Shown: one piece after another, positions 1 through 8,646 of the stretch
Position numbering within the stretch: the stretch's first letter is position 1
How the letters are laid out: every line of letters starts with the position of its first letter
Source of the DNA: RPQJ01 sp963754535
GTDB lineage: Bacteria; Pseudomonadota; Gammaproteobacteria; Steroidobacterales; Steroidobacteraceae
DNA: 64,000 nt
Assembly (NCBI GenBank): GCA_963754535.1
Contig: CAVWGG010000010.1
Span: forward strand, 1-64,000
Direction: 5' to 3'
Notes under the pieces: generated by a model
The model's database searches: none
What the model was told of the DNA's origin: nothing
The model's input: the letters and a program-made list of their open reading frames with translations, nothing else
Translations under genes and position numbers: made by a program

Positions 1-84
1 TGACGTACTGTCACAGTCTACCGGGAGGCACGCAGGAACGGGTCGAGATCAGCGCCTCCCGCGCCGGCTGGAAGCGCACCGCAC

Positions 85-333
85 TCAGGGAATGCGGAAT
101 TGCGTCTTGAAGCGGTTGATCTCCTCCAGCACGGACGCGTCGACCGTCCGCGGATTGATGCGGGCGAATACTCGCGCCAGCACGTCCCGCTCGCGCTCGT
201 CGACCTGGCCGTCCTGCAACGCGAGGCGCTCGAGCATCTGCAGCTCGTCGCGATCGATGAGGCCGTCGTTGGCAAACACACGCAGGAACGAGTACTGCAT
301 GATCGCGTTCCAGCTGCTTCCGTCAGTCGTCAT
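85..333 (-). CDS. Small TerB-like hypothetical protein, candidate PhoB target
   Basis: An 82-residue soluble, mostly helical, acidic protein. The run of DE/ER-rich segments (NDGLIDRDELQMLERLAL, then DGQVDERERDVLARVF) resembles the acidic helical repeats of TerB-like/tellurite-resistance B family proteins; that resemblance is from memory and no function is claimed. The ATG at 333 was chosen because GGAGAG lies about 6 nt upstream on the minus strand; an upstream in-frame start adds 21 residues of poor character. A three-unit Pho box (421-449) points toward this gene and a -10-like hexamer lies between them, so it is probably induced by phosphate starvation. It is divergent from the PAP2 gene. 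Confidence 0.65.
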   Translation of the reverse strand: MTTDGSSWNAIMQYSFLRVFANDGLIDRDELQMLERLALQDGQVDERERDVLARVFARINPRTVDASVLEEINRFKTQFRIP

Positions 334-404
334 GTCACCGCTCTCCGTCAGGTACTGCTTTCCGCGCGGGCGCCAGGCCGCCCTGCACGGACTCAAAACC
401 CGGA

Positions 405-449
405 AGCATCCGTAGCAACCGTGACAATCTCGTGACGGCCTGATGACAT
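405..449 (-). promoter_or_regulatory. Three-unit Pho box and -10 driving the TerB-like gene
   Basis: Read on the minus strand there are three 7-mers spaced by 4 nt: ATGTCAT (449-443), CCGTCAC (438-432) and TTGTCAC (427-421). This is the 11-nt period of PhoB boxes (consensus CTGTCAT/C). Ten nt downstream is GATGCT (410-405), a weak -10. The same 10-nt spacing is seen at the other three Pho boxes here. The orientation serves the minus-strand gene at 333; any effect on the divergent PAP2 gene is uncertain. Confidence 0.75.
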
Positions 450-544
450 CACGTTCATCCGGGTGACATCACCCCGCCGCACTCGCGAACCAGACTGCGC
501 GCAGCAGGCCGGCGCCCATGCCGTGCCAGACCAGGAGGTATCCG

Positions 545-1087
545 ATGGCAGCGCCTGTCGCGACCGGTCTGTGGCACCGCTTCGATCACGCGGAGCACTC
601 GCTGTGCCTGCGCATCAACCGCAGTTCCCGCCACGCACCGGTGCGGCGTTTTTTCGCCGTCATCAGCCGGCTCGGCGACGGGGTCTTCTGGTACCTGCTG
701 CTGCTGGCCCTCGCGCTCAGCGGTCCGCAAGGTGCCGGCGTGGCAGCACAGATGGCGCTGGCGGGGATCGTCGGCACCGCCCTTTACCGGCAACTCAAGC
801 ACCGCCTGGTGCGGGAGCGGCCCTTCATCTCGCACGCTGGCATCTGCCTTGGCGCTGCTCCCCTCGACCGGTACAGTTTCCCTTCCGGCCATACGCTGCA
901 CGCCGTCTGTTTCACGCTCATCGCAACTGCGCACGTGCCCGTACTGGCATGGATCCTCGTGCCGTTCACGCTGCTGATTGCCGCTTCGCGCGTGGTACTC
1001 GGCCTGCACTACCCCACGGACGTGCTCGCCGGCGCCCTGCTCGGCGCCGGACTTGCACACGGCATGCTGCTGGCATGGCCCCTCTGA
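545..1087 (+). CDS. PAP2-family membrane phosphatase
   Basis: A 180-residue integral membrane protein of the phosphatidic-acid phosphatase type 2 superfamily, expected to hydrolyse a lipid phosphate or diphosphate (phosphatidic acid, undecaprenyl diphosphate or similar). All three family motifs are present: K85-x6-R92-P93, PSGH at 113-116 with catalytic His116, and SR148-149-x5-H155-x3-D159. Hydrophobic helices lie around 48-60, 64-80, 120-145 and 160-178. The ATG at 545 is preceded by a perfect AGGAGGT 5 nt away, so the earlier in-frame ATG at 518 is rejected. It lies in a Pho-rich neighbourhood; the substrate cannot be read from sequence. Confidence 0.9.
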   Translation: MAAPVATGLWHRFDHAEHSLCLRINRSSRHAPVRRFFAVISRLGDGVFWYLLLLALALSGPQGAGVAAQMALAGIVGTALYRQLKHRLVRERPFISHAGICLGAAPLDRYSFPSGHTLHAVCFTLIATAHVPVLAWILVPFTLLIAASRVVLGLHYPTDVLAGALLGAGLAHGMLLAWPL

Positions 1088-1106
1088 CGGCGCAGCGGAT
1101 GCCTGA

Positions 1107-1734
1107 TCAACGCCTGGTCTTCTCCACCTGGTAGATGCTCACGGTACGGCTGGTCTCGTTGCCGAGGATCGCCAGCGGTTTGCCGTTCGGGCTGTCTTCC
1201 TTGGACACGAACGTCACACCCTCGGCCCCGCGGTCACCCGCAACCTGGTCCAGCGACCGCGTGTTTGCGTACGCCGCAAATTCGGGTGCCACCGGGTTGC
1301 TGACGTCGCAAGCCATCATCCCGCCGACTCGCTCGAGGCCAATGAAAGCGTAGGTGCGGCCGCCGTCCAGATCGAGAACGAGCGAGCGCCGAACACTTCG
1401 ATGCGCTCGAAGTCGCCGTCGAAGGTGAGCATGTCGGGCAGTGCGCCGACCGCCACGCTGCCGACGACCTGCAGGGTGGTCGCATCGACGAACACGACAC
1501 GGCCCGCGCTCGTCTTCGGGCCCGCTTCGACCGCGCGTCATAAGCGACGATCTCGGCTCCAGTCGCGCCGATGGATGCCGTGGCGGTGCTGGAACGATTG
1601 TTAAGCGAAATGCTCCACTGCGGTAGTCCATTGCGGGCGCCGGCGGCATGGGAAGCGAGCAACGCTGCGATGGCAGCGGCGAGCGTTGTTGTCAGGTTTC
1701 GGACCTTGATGTTCTGGTTTGCCGGAGGTCCCAA
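1107..1734 (-). pseudogene. Remnant of a choice-of-anchor-I family exported protein
   Basis: Three reading frames must be joined to read one protein. The N-terminus has a signal peptide and the segment ATGAEIVAYDARSKR. The next frame continues VVFVDATTLQVVGSVAVG then ALPDMLTFDGDFE. The third frame gives GGRTYAFIGLERVGGMM through ILGNETSRTVSIYQV. These are recognisable N- and C-terminal blocks of the choice-of-anchor-I (beta-propeller-like surface/phosphatase-associated) family. Family members usually run to several hundred residues, so most of the middle is deleted and at least two frameshifts are present. Almost certainly non-functional. Confidence 0.75.
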
Positions 1735-1762
1735 ACCTTGACCAATCCATGTGACTTCGCCG

Positions 1763-2806
1763 TTACATGGAGATTACAGCCAGTGCACTGACGAACTGTC
1801 GGGTGCACGCCTCCCATGAGAACCCAAGCGCGTGGTCGCGGCAGGCGACCGGGTCCAGACCCAGCGCCGCGAGCGCCGCCTCACGCAGGTCCGTACCGAG
1901 AACGCCTGTCACGCCGTGAACTACGACGTCGACCGGCCCGGTCACGGGGTACGCAGCCACCGGCACACCGCAAGCCATCGCCTCGAGCAGGACGAGGCCG
2001 AACGTATCGGTGCGGCTCGGGAAGACGAACACATCGGAGGCGGCCACGTGCCGCGCCAGTTCCTGGCCGTGCTTGTAACCGACGAACTTCACAGCGGGGA
2101 ACCGCGCCTCGAGCGAAGCGCGTGCGGGACCGTCGCCGACCACGAGCTTCGTGCCGGGCAGTTCCAGGCGCAGGAAGTCCTCGATGCCCTTCTCCACGGC
2201 GACGCGGCCCAGGTACAACCAGACGGGACGCGGCAGCGACAGGAAGTCCTTCGGTCGCGGCTGGAACAGATCGCTGTCGACGCCCCGGCCCCAGCGCGCG
2301 ACATTGGTGAATCCGTTCGCCTCCAGTTGTCGCTGCATGGAGGGTGTCGCCACGAGCGTCCGCGTGGCGGCGCCGTGGAACCAGCGCATGAACGCATAAC
2401 TGACCGACAGCGGAATCGGCGCGCGCGCCCTGAGGTATTCGGGAAACTGGGTGTGGTACGCGGAGGTGAATTCATGCCGGTTGCGCAGGCACCAGCGACG
2501 CGCGGCGAGGCCGAGCGGGCCTTCCGTGGAAATGTGCACGGCGGACGGCTCGAGTTCGTCCAGGCGGCGCGCGACAGCTTTGCCGGCGAACAGGGACAGC
2601 CGGATTTCAGGATAGGTCGGGCACGGGATGGTGCGAAACCCGTCGGGGGAGATCACGTGGACGTCAATGCCATCGGCACGCATGCGATCGACGGTTGTCG
2701 CCAACGTGCGCACCACGCCGTTGGTCTGCGGCAGCCACGCGTCGGTGACCACCGCCACCGTCATGCCGTGACGGGAGCTCGTGATAAACGACGGGCGATC
2801 ATTCAT
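1763..2806 (-). CDS. GT4-type glycosyltransferase (lipid glycosyltransferase-like)
   Basis: A 347-residue GT-B retaining glycosyltransferase. The N-terminal acceptor domain begins TVAVVTDAWLPQTNGVVRTL, typical of the MgtA/SqdX/PimB-like group. The C-terminal donor domain has LYLGRVAVEKG, VGDGPAR and the SRTDTFGLVLLEAMACG nucleotide-sugar site, where Asp replaces the first Glu of the usual EX7E. It may start instead at the ATG at 2764. It lies downstream of ppk on the same strand and near a PAP2 phosphatase, so a role in glycolipid formation during phosphate limitation is possible, but this is inference. Sugar and acceptor are unknown. Confidence 0.8.
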   Translation of the reverse strand: MNDRPSFITSSRHGMTVAVVTDAWLPQTNGVVRTLATTVDRMRADGIDVHVISPDGFRTIPCPTYPEIRLSLFAGKAVARRLDELEPSAVHISTEGPLGLAARRWCLRNRHEFTSAYHTQFPEYLRARAPIPLSVSYAFMRWFHGAATRTLVATPSMQRQLEANGFTNVARWGRGVDSDLFQPRPKDFLSLPRPVWLYLGRVAVEKGIEDFLRLELPGTKLVVGDGPARASLEARFPAVKFVGYKHGQELARHVAASDVFVFPSRTDTFGLVLLEAMACGVPVAAYPVTGPVDVVVHGVTGVLGTDLREAALAALGLDPVACRDHALGFSWEACTRQFVSALAVISM

Positions 2807-2948
2807 CGATGGCTGATCTCAGGCCTCGTTGCGGCGAGGATTGGCCCGAGCCATGACTCGTCGATGAACGTCGAGAGAACCTTTTGTGATGCGGGAGCCC
2901 AGTGCGGCTGTGGGCTGAACTTGCCAATGCCCGCTGGACGGGCTGCAG

Positions 2949-3013
2949 TCTTCCTCCGCGCCCCGTATCGAGCGCCGCGGCTCGAGCGTAAAGAGCGAAG
3001 CGGCACTGAAGCC
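2949..3013 (+). repeat. Dispersed repeat copy (also at 33.1-33.25 kb)
   Basis: The block carrying CGCGCCCCGTATCGAGCGCC, then GCGGCTCGAGCG, then GAAGCGGCACTGAAGCC, recurs with few changes at 33189-33250 (same strand) and in part at 33082-33120 (opposite strand). It is non-coding, in the 237-bp gap between ppk and the glycosyltransferase gene. No terminal repeats or coding potential were seen. Confidence 0.65.
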
Positions 3014-3043
3014 ATGCCGCCGCTGCGGGAGATGGCGCACGAA

Positions 3044-5137
3044 TCAGCGGCGAATGCGCTGCTTGGTCCGCTTCATCAGGGTGACGTGCGTACCCTCGCG
3101 CGCGATCTTCGGCGCGCGACTGTTGGCGGTGCTCTGCACGTAGCTGCCGTCCGACTGCATGATCCAGGCATTGCGCAGGTCCGCGAGCTGCACCTGCAGC
3201 ACTTCCCAGAGCCGTTCCTTGAGGTGCTTGTTTTCGACCGGCGCGACGGCTTCGACACGACGGGACAGGTTGCGGTCCATCCAGTCCGCCGAGCCAAGCA
3301 GGAAGTCGCCTTCGAGCGGATCTTCGCTGCCGTTGGCAAAGTGAAACACCCGGCCGTGCTCGAGGAACCGCCCGATGATCGAGCGCACACGGACGTTCTC
3401 GGTCAGGCCGGGGACACCCGGCCGCAGGCAGCAGAAGCCCCGCACGATCAGGTCGATCGGCACGCCGGCATTCGACGCATCGCAGAGCGCCTCGCAAATC
3501 GGGCCATCCTCGAGCTGGTTCACCTTGACGACGATTCGCGCCGGGCGGCCGGCACGCGCGTTGGCAGCCTCACGCGCGATCAAATCGATGAAGCGGGTCC
3601 GCATGTTGAGCGGCGCGACAAGCAGCTTCTCGAAGCGCGGCGAACGCGAATACCCGGTCAGGTGGTGGAACAGCTTGACGACGTCGCGCGTCAGCACCGG
3701 ATCGCAGGTGAACAACCCGAAGTCCGTGTACATCCGCGCCGTCTTCACGTGGTAATTGCCCGTTCCGATGTGGGCATAACTGCGCAACCCGTCCCCTTCC
3801 TTGCGCACGACGAGCGCGAGCTTGGTGTGGGTCTTCAGGCCACGGACCCCGTAAATCACGTGGTCGCCGGCCTTCTGCAGTTCCTCGGCCCAGTGCAGGT
3901 TGCGCTCCTCGTCGAAGCGGGCCTTGAGTTCGACGAGACAGGCCACCTGCTTGCCGTTTTCCGCCGCCCGGATCAGTGACCGGACAAACGGCGTGTCGTC
4001 GCCCAGCCGGTACACCGTCATCTTGACCGTGGTCGTGGCGGTGTCGTCGGCGGCGTCGCGGATGAAGCGCTCGACCGAGGCATCGAAGCTCTCGTACGGG
4101 TGGTGCACCAGCACGTCCCCTGCGCGGATCGCCGAGAACATGTCGGTGTCGGCATCGATGCCGAGCGGCGGTTGCGGAGTCCAGGGTGCATCGCGCAGTT
4201 CGCCGATCGGCAGCGACGCAATCTCGAACAGGCCTGAGTAGTCGAGCATGTCCGGCAGCTCGTAGACATCGCTTTCGCGCAGGTCGAAGCGCGCGGCCAG
4301 GCTGTCGCGGATCTCGCTGCTGGCGCCCTCCGCAAACTCCAGCCGCACGACGGGCTGGAAACGGCGCTGGCGCACCTGCTCCTCCACCAGCTCCTTGATG
4401 CTGTTGTCGCTGTCCTCTTCGATCGCGATGTCGGCATTGCGCGAGACGCGGAACAGCGTGGTGGCCTCGATATCGACACCCGGGAAAAGGCTCGCGGCGT
4501 GGACCCGGATCAGTTCCTGCAACGAGATGAAGCAACGCTGCCCGGACTCGACGTCGGCGCGCACCGGCACCCATTGCGGCAATTGCGCGGGCACCTTGAC
4601 CCGCACGGGGATGCGATCGCCGGTCTCGGCGTCCTTGAGCACGAATCCCCAGGACGTCGAGAGGTTCGACATGAAGGGGAACGGATGCGACGGGTTGAGG
4701 CTCAGCGGAATCAGCGCAGGTGAAACGTGGCGCTCGAAATACTCGGTCGCTTCGTGCTGCTGCGCAGGCGTAAGCTCACCCCAGGTTGCGAGTCTCACAC
4801 CGTGCCGCACCAGGCGCTGTCGCAGCTCCTCGAAACATTCGGCGCGTCGCAGCAGCAGCGGGTACAGCGCTTCACGCAAGCGATGGGTGTGGGCGTTGAA
4901 TTCCTCGACGACGGCAATGTTGCCGCTGGCGTACGCACGGGTGCGCATGGCACCTACGCGCTTCATGAAGAACTCGTCGAGGTTCGAGGTGAAGATTGCC
5001 AGGAACTTGAGACGCTCGAGCAGCGGCACGCGCTCGTCGACGGCTTCCGCCAGCACCCGGCGGTTGAATTCGAGCCAGCTGAGGTCCCGGTCGAACCAGG
5101 CCCCTTTCAGCATTCTCGCGCGCAGTTTCGCATCCAT
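3044..5137 (-). CDS. ppk1: Polyphosphate kinase 1
   Basis: 697 residues, normal length for PPK1, which reversibly polymerises the gamma-phosphate of ATP into polyphosphate at the inner membrane. The N-terminal domain (DRDLSWLEFNRRVLAEA, residues about 15-31) is diagnostic. The catalytic phospholipase-D-like half contains YAHIGTGNYHVKTARMYTD with the histidine that becomes phosphorylated, and a second conserved block near the C-terminus (GRFLEHGRVFHFANG, then LLGSADWMDRNLSRRVE). The gene heads a leftward pair with the GT4 gene and diverges from dapD. Its membership in the phosphate island suits Pho control, but I see only a single 7-mer half-site upstream (5184-5190), not a full box. Confidence 0.97.
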   Translation of the reverse strand: MDAKLRARMLKGAWFDRDLSWLEFNRRVLAEAVDERVPLLERLKFLAIFTSNLDEFFMKRVGAMRTRAYASGNIAVVEEFNAHTHRLREALYPLLLRRAECFEELRQRLVRHGVRLATWGELTPAQQHEATEYFERHVSPALIPLSLNPSHPFPFMSNLSTSWGFVLKDAETGDRIPVRVKVPAQLPQWVPVRADVESGQRCFISLQELIRVHAASLFPGVDIEATTLFRVSRNADIAIEEDSDNSIKELVEEQVRQRRFQPVVRLEFAEGASSEIRDSLAARFDLRESDVYELPDMLDYSGLFEIASLPIGELRDAPWTPQPPLGIDADTDMFSAIRAGDVLVHHPYESFDASVERFIRDAADDTATTTVKMTVYRLGDDTPFVRSLIRAAENGKQVACLVELKARFDEERNLHWAEELQKAGDHVIYGVRGLKTHTKLALVVRKEGDGLRSYAHIGTGNYHVKTARMYTDFGLFTCDPVLTRDVVKLFHHLTGYSRSPRFEKLLVAPLNMRTRFIDLIAREAANARAGRPARIVVKVNQLEDGPICEALCDASNAGVPIDLIVRGFCCLRPGVPGLTENVRVRSIIGRFLEHGRVFHFANGSEDPLEGDFLLGSADWMDRNLSRRVEAVAPVENKHLKERLWEVLQVQLADLRNAWIMQSDGSYVQSTANSRAPKIAREGTHVTLMKRTKQRIRR

Positions 5138-5274
5138 TTCGACGACAGTCCCCCGGCGCCCAGGCCGGCCGGTGAATCGGGCGGTGACAGGCGATTAGGA
5201 TATAGAATCGCCTGCCGTCGTTACCGATTTGTTGCAGTGTGACGGCGTTTTTACCTTTTCATGACGGAACGCCC

Positions 5275-6117
5275 ATGACGCTCCAGACCGCCCATGCCCA
5301 GCTCGCCTCCCAGGTCAATGCCGCCTTCGACGAGCGGGCGTCGCTGACCCCCGCCAACGCACCGCCCGACATCGTCGAGGCCGTGCGCCAGGCGATCGAC
5401 CTGCTCGACTCCGGCGCGGCGCGCGTGGCCGAGAAAAGGGATGGCCGCTGGCAGGTCAACGAGTGGCTCAAGAAGGCGGTGCTGCTGTCGTTCCGCCTGT
5501 TCGACAACGTTTCGATCGAGGCCGGCTACACCCGTTTCTACGACAAGGTGCCGCTCAAGTATTCGCAGCACGACGCCGAGCGTTTCCAGGCGGAAGGCAT
5601 CCGAGTCGTGCCGCCGGCCGTCGTGCGCCGCGGCGCGCACATCGCCCGCAATGTCGTGCTGATGCCGAGCTACGTCAACATCGGCGCCCACGTCGGCGAA
5701 GGAACGATGGTGGATACGTGGGCCACGGTAGGCTCCTGCGCCCAGATTGGCCGCAACGTGCACCTCTCGGGCGGGGTGGGCATCGGCGGCGTGCTCGAAC
5801 CGCTCCAGGCCAGCCCGACGATCATCGAGGACAACTGCTTCATCGGCGCGCGCTCGGAAGTCGTCGAGGGCGTCATCGTCGAAGAAGGCGCCGTGCTGTC
5901 GATGGGGGTCTACTTGGGCCAGAGCACGCGCATCTACGATCGTGAGCGCGACGAGGTGAGTTATGGCCGCATTCCGGCCGGCGCCGTCGTGGTGCCGGGT
6001 ACGCTGCCAGCGGCCAACGGCAAGTACGGCCTCGCTTGTGCCGTGATCGTGAAGCGTGTCGATGCGAAAACGCGCGCCAAGGTCGGCATCAACGAGCTGC
6101 TGCGCAGCACCGACTGA
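5275..6117 (+). CDS. dapD: 2,3,4,5-tetrahydropyridine-2,6-dicarboxylate N-succinyltransferase
   Basis: 280 residues, the usual DapD length. It transfers succinyl from succinyl-CoA to tetrahydrodipicolinate in the succinylase branch of lysine/meso-DAP synthesis. The C-terminal half is a left-handed beta-helix with hexapeptide repeats (VVLMPSYVNIGAHVGEGTMV, VDTWATVGSCAQIGRNVHLS, GVGIGGVLEPLQ). The ATG at 5275 gives the family-standard N-terminus; an in-frame GTG at 5239 would add 12 atypical residues. The partner dapE lies 4.8 kb away, beyond the inserted pst operon. Confidence 0.97.
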   Translation: MTLQTAHAQLASQVNAAFDERASLTPANAPPDIVEAVRQAIDLLDSGAARVAEKRDGRWQVNEWLKKAVLLSFRLFDNVSIEAGYTRFYDKVPLKYSQHDAERFQAEGIRVVPPAVVRRGAHIARNVVLMPSYVNIGAHVGEGTMVDTWATVGSCAQIGRNVHLSGGVGIGGVLEPLQASPTIIEDNCFIGARSEVVEGVIVEEGAVLSMGVYLGQSTRIYDRERDEVSYGRIPAGAVVVPGTLPAANGKYGLACAVIVKRVDAKTRAKVGINELLRSTD

Positions 6118-6145
6118 ATCCGCATGCGCGGATGATTGGCGCGGC

Positions 6146-6862
6146 TCAGGCCGCGTCGGCGTGGCGTCCGTCCTGCCCCATCATGTAGAGCACCTGCTCT
6201 GCGATGTTGGTCGCGTGATCGCCGATGCGCTCCAGTCCCTTCAGCGCAAAAATCGTGTCGATGGTCGGCCGCAGGAAACGATGATCCTGCAGGACGTACG
6301 ACATCACGAGGCGGAGCGCCGCGGCGAACTCGGCATCGAGCTCCGCATCACGCTCGAGCACGCTGCGCGCGAGCATCAGGTCCATCTCGTCGGCCGCACG
6401 CACGGCGTTGCGCAGCATCGAGCCCGACAGCGCCGCCATGTGACGCAACTGGCGCCCGACGGCGAGCACGGGATCCCCATCGTTGGCCTTGTCGAGCGAC
6501 AGCGCAAACCGCGCGATCTTCTTGGCCTCGTCGCCCGCGCGCTCGAGCTCGCGTCCGATCCGCACGATGGCGCGTGCCAGCCGCAGGTCATTTGCGACGG
6601 GTTGCTGCAAGGCGATGAAGGTCAGGCTGTCGCGGTCGAGCTGCTTCTCGTATTCGTCCACGCGGCTCTCGCGAGCCAGCACGACCTGGGCCAGCCCCGC
6701 ATCGCGCTCGACGAGCGACTTGACCGCACCGGCCACCTGCTCGATGACGAGAGCGCCCATCTCGAGCGCATGCAGCCGCAGCCCCGCCACCGACTGGTCG
6801 ACGATGCTCGACGTGTGCGGCTCGGTCGGATCTGAAGCCTGCATGACCACGGCCTCCATCAC
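6146..6862 (-). CDS. phoU: Phosphate-transport regulator PhoU
   Basis: 238 residues made of two three-helix PhoU bundles with the metal-binding signature E-x3-D (LERAGDEAKKIARFAL in the first, LERIGDHATNIAEQVLYMM in the second). PhoU couples the Pst transporter to the PhoR kinase and keeps PhoB off when phosphate is plentiful. It is the last gene of the leftward pstSCAB-phoU operon, 5 bp after pstB. A second phoU lies at 13.0-13.8 kb. Confidence 0.96.
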   Translation of the reverse strand: MMEAVVMQASDPTEPHTSSIVDQSVAGLRLHALEMGALVIEQVAGAVKSLVERDAGLAQVVLARESRVDEYEKQLDRDSLTFIALQQPVANDLRLARAIVRIGRELERAGDEAKKIARFALSLDKANDGDPVLAVGRQLRHMAALSGSMLRNAVRAADEMDLMLARSVLERDAELDAEFAAALRLVMSYVLQDHRFLRPTIDTIFALKGLERIGDHATNIAEQVLYMMGQDGRHADAA

Positions 6863-6867
6863 GCGGC

Positions 6868-7707
6868 TCAGCCGTAGCGGCCCGTGATGTAGTCTTCCGT
6901 CGCCTTCTTGGACGGGTTGGTGAAGATCTTCGAAGTCGCGTCAACCTCGACCAGCTCGCCCAGGTACATGAACGCAGTGAAGTCCGACACGCGCGCCGCC
7001 TGCTGCATGTTGTGCGTGACGATCAGGATCGTGACGCGCTGACGCAACTCGGAGATCAGCTCCTCGATCTTCGCCGTCGCGATCGGATCGAGCGCCGAGG
7101 TCGGCTCGTCGAACAGCAGGATTTCCGGCTCCGTCGCGAGCGCACGCGCGATGCAGAGCCGCTGCATCTGGCCGCCCGACAGCGCGAGCGCCGAATCGTT
7201 GAGGCGGTCCTTGACCTCGTCCCAGATCGCGGCGCCGCGCAGGGCCTTCTCCACGCGTTCGGCGAGTTCCGTGCGGTTGCTGAAGCCACGCAGGCGCAGC
7301 CCGTAGGCCACGTTCTCGAACACCGTCTTCGGGAACGGGTTCGGCTTCTGGAACACCATGCCGATCCGCATGCGGACCTCGATGGGGTCGACGTCCTTGC
7401 CGACGAGGTTCACGTTCTCCGGGTGCAGCATGATGCTGCCCGCATAGCGCGTGTCGGCCTGCAGGTCGTGCATGCGGTTGAAGCAACGCAGGAACGTGCT
7501 CTTGCCGCAACCCGACGGGCCAATCAGCGCCGTAACCTGGTTCTCCGGAATGACCAGGTTGATGTTCTTGAGCGCCTGGTTGGCGCCGTACCAGAAGTCG
7601 AGCTTCTCGGCGATGGCCTTGGCCGGATTAGCACGCAACGGCTTGCGCTCCTCCATGGCGATGGAGAGCGTGGGGGTTTCCGCCTTTTGGACGACGTTCG
7701 TGTTCAT
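6868..7707 (-). CDS. pstB: Phosphate ABC transporter ATP-binding protein PstB
   Basis: 279 residues from the ATG at 7707; a GTG at 7722 that overlaps the pstA stop (GTGA) is an alternative adding 5 residues. ABC motifs: Walker A GPSGCGKST, Q-loop (MVFQKPNPFP), signature LSGGQMQRLCIARALA, Walker B ILLFDEPTSALDP, switch His (VTHNMQQA). It powers high-affinity phosphate import with PstA and PstC and contacts PhoU. Confidence 0.97.
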   Translation of the reverse strand: MNTNVVQKAETPTLSIAMEERKPLRANPAKAIAEKLDFWYGANQALKNINLVIPENQVTALIGPSGCGKSTFLRCFNRMHDLQADTRYAGSIMLHPENVNLVGKDVDPIEVRMRIGMVFQKPNPFPKTVFENVAYGLRLRGFSNRTELAERVEKALRGAAIWDEVKDRLNDSALALSGGQMQRLCIARALATEPEILLFDEPTSALDPIATAKIEELISELRQRVTILIVTHNMQQAARVSDFTAFMYLGELVEVDATSKIFTNPSKKATEDYITGRYG

Positions 7708-7718
7708 GTGGGGGCCAC

Positions 7719-8645
7719 TCACCAGTTGATCTTTTTGCGGAAGCGATAGCGGATCCAGATGGCGACCGCGTTCATCGCCAGCGTCATCGCGAGCAGGATG
7801 GCGGCCGCGGCGGCTGCGTTCTGCTGGAACGCCTGGTCAGGACGCGAGACCCAGTTGAAGATCTGGATCGGCATCGCCGTGAACTCGCTCTTGAGCCACT
7901 CGAAATTGACGAACGGGAACTCGCTCGACACGGGCGAGTCCGGCAGGAACGCGATGAAGCTCAGCGCGCCGATCGTGATGATGGGCGCCGTTTCACCGAT
8001 CGCACGCGACAGGCCGAGGATCAGGCCCGTCAGGATGCCGCCGGTCGAATACGGCAGCACGTGATCCTTGGTCACTTCCCAGCGCGTTGCCCCGAGGCCG
8101 TAGGCCGCCTCGCGGATCGCCTTGGGCACCGCGCGCAGGGCCTCGCGCGTGCCCACGATGATGATCGGCAGGATCAGCAATGCGAGCGTGAGTCCCGCCG
8201 AGAGCACGCTCTGGCCAAAGCCGAACTTGTAGACGAACAGGCCGAGCGCCAGCAGGCCGTAGACGATGGACGGCACGCCGGCCAGGTTGGTCACGTTGAT
8301 CTCGATCACGCCCGTGAACCAGTTCTTCGGCGCGTATTCCTCGAGGTAGATGGCGGCGGCCACGCCGACGGGCAGCGCCACGAGCGCCGTCACCAGCATG
8401 ATCATCGACGTGCCGACCCAGGCCGACAGGATGCCGGCGCGCTCCGCCTTGCGCGACGGGAACTGCGTCAGGAAGTCCCAGCCGAACCTCGCGGCGCCGT
8501 CGCGCACCAGATCGAGGAACAGCAATGCCAGCAGGCCGAGGCAGCTCATCAGGATGAGCAACCCGACGACGACGAAGAGCTTGTCGAGGTTCTTGCGCCA
8601 TGCGAGGCCGGCGCGCAATTCCTCGATGGTCATCACGGCGGCCAT
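7719..8645 (-). CDS. pstA: Phosphate ABC transporter permease PstA
   Basis: 308 residues with about six membrane helices and the binding-protein-dependent transport loop (REAAYGLGATRWEVTKDHVL). It begins 1 bp after pstC ends and its stop overlaps the start region of pstB, so translational coupling is likely. A GAGG element lies about 9 nt before the ATG at 8645; an internal ATG at 8633 is possible. The protein forms the channel half with PstC in the inner membrane. Confidence 0.96.
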   Translation of the reverse strand: MAAVMTIEELRAGLAWRKNLDKLFVVVGLLILMSCLGLLALLFLDLVRDGAARFGWDFLTQFPSRKAERAGILSAWVGTSMIMLVTALVALPVGVAAAIYLEEYAPKNWFTGVIEINVTNLAGVPSIVYGLLALGLFVYKFGFGQSVLSAGLTLALLILPIIIVGTREALRAVPKAIREAAYGLGATRWEVTKDHVLPYSTGGILTGLILGLSRAIGETAPIITIGALSFIAFLPDSPVSSEFPFVNFEWLKSEFTAMPIQIFNWVSRPDQAFQQNAAAAAAILLAMTLAMNAVAIWIRYRFRKKINW

Positions 8646-8646
8646 T

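Noticed and set aside
463..469. GTGACAT as a fourth Pho unit near the PAP2 gene
   Set aside because: It is 20 nt from the previous unit, off the 11-nt period, and oriented away from PAP2.
1832..3979. Very long plus-strand open frame across the glycosyltransferase and ppk region
   Set aside because: It is antisense to two clear genes; high GC leaves long stop-free frames, and it has no domain or ribosome site.
5184..5190. GTGACAG upstream of ppk as a Pho box
   Set aside because: Only one 7-mer is good; the units 11 nt to either side do not match and no -10 follows at the 10-nt spacing seen in the four accepted boxes.
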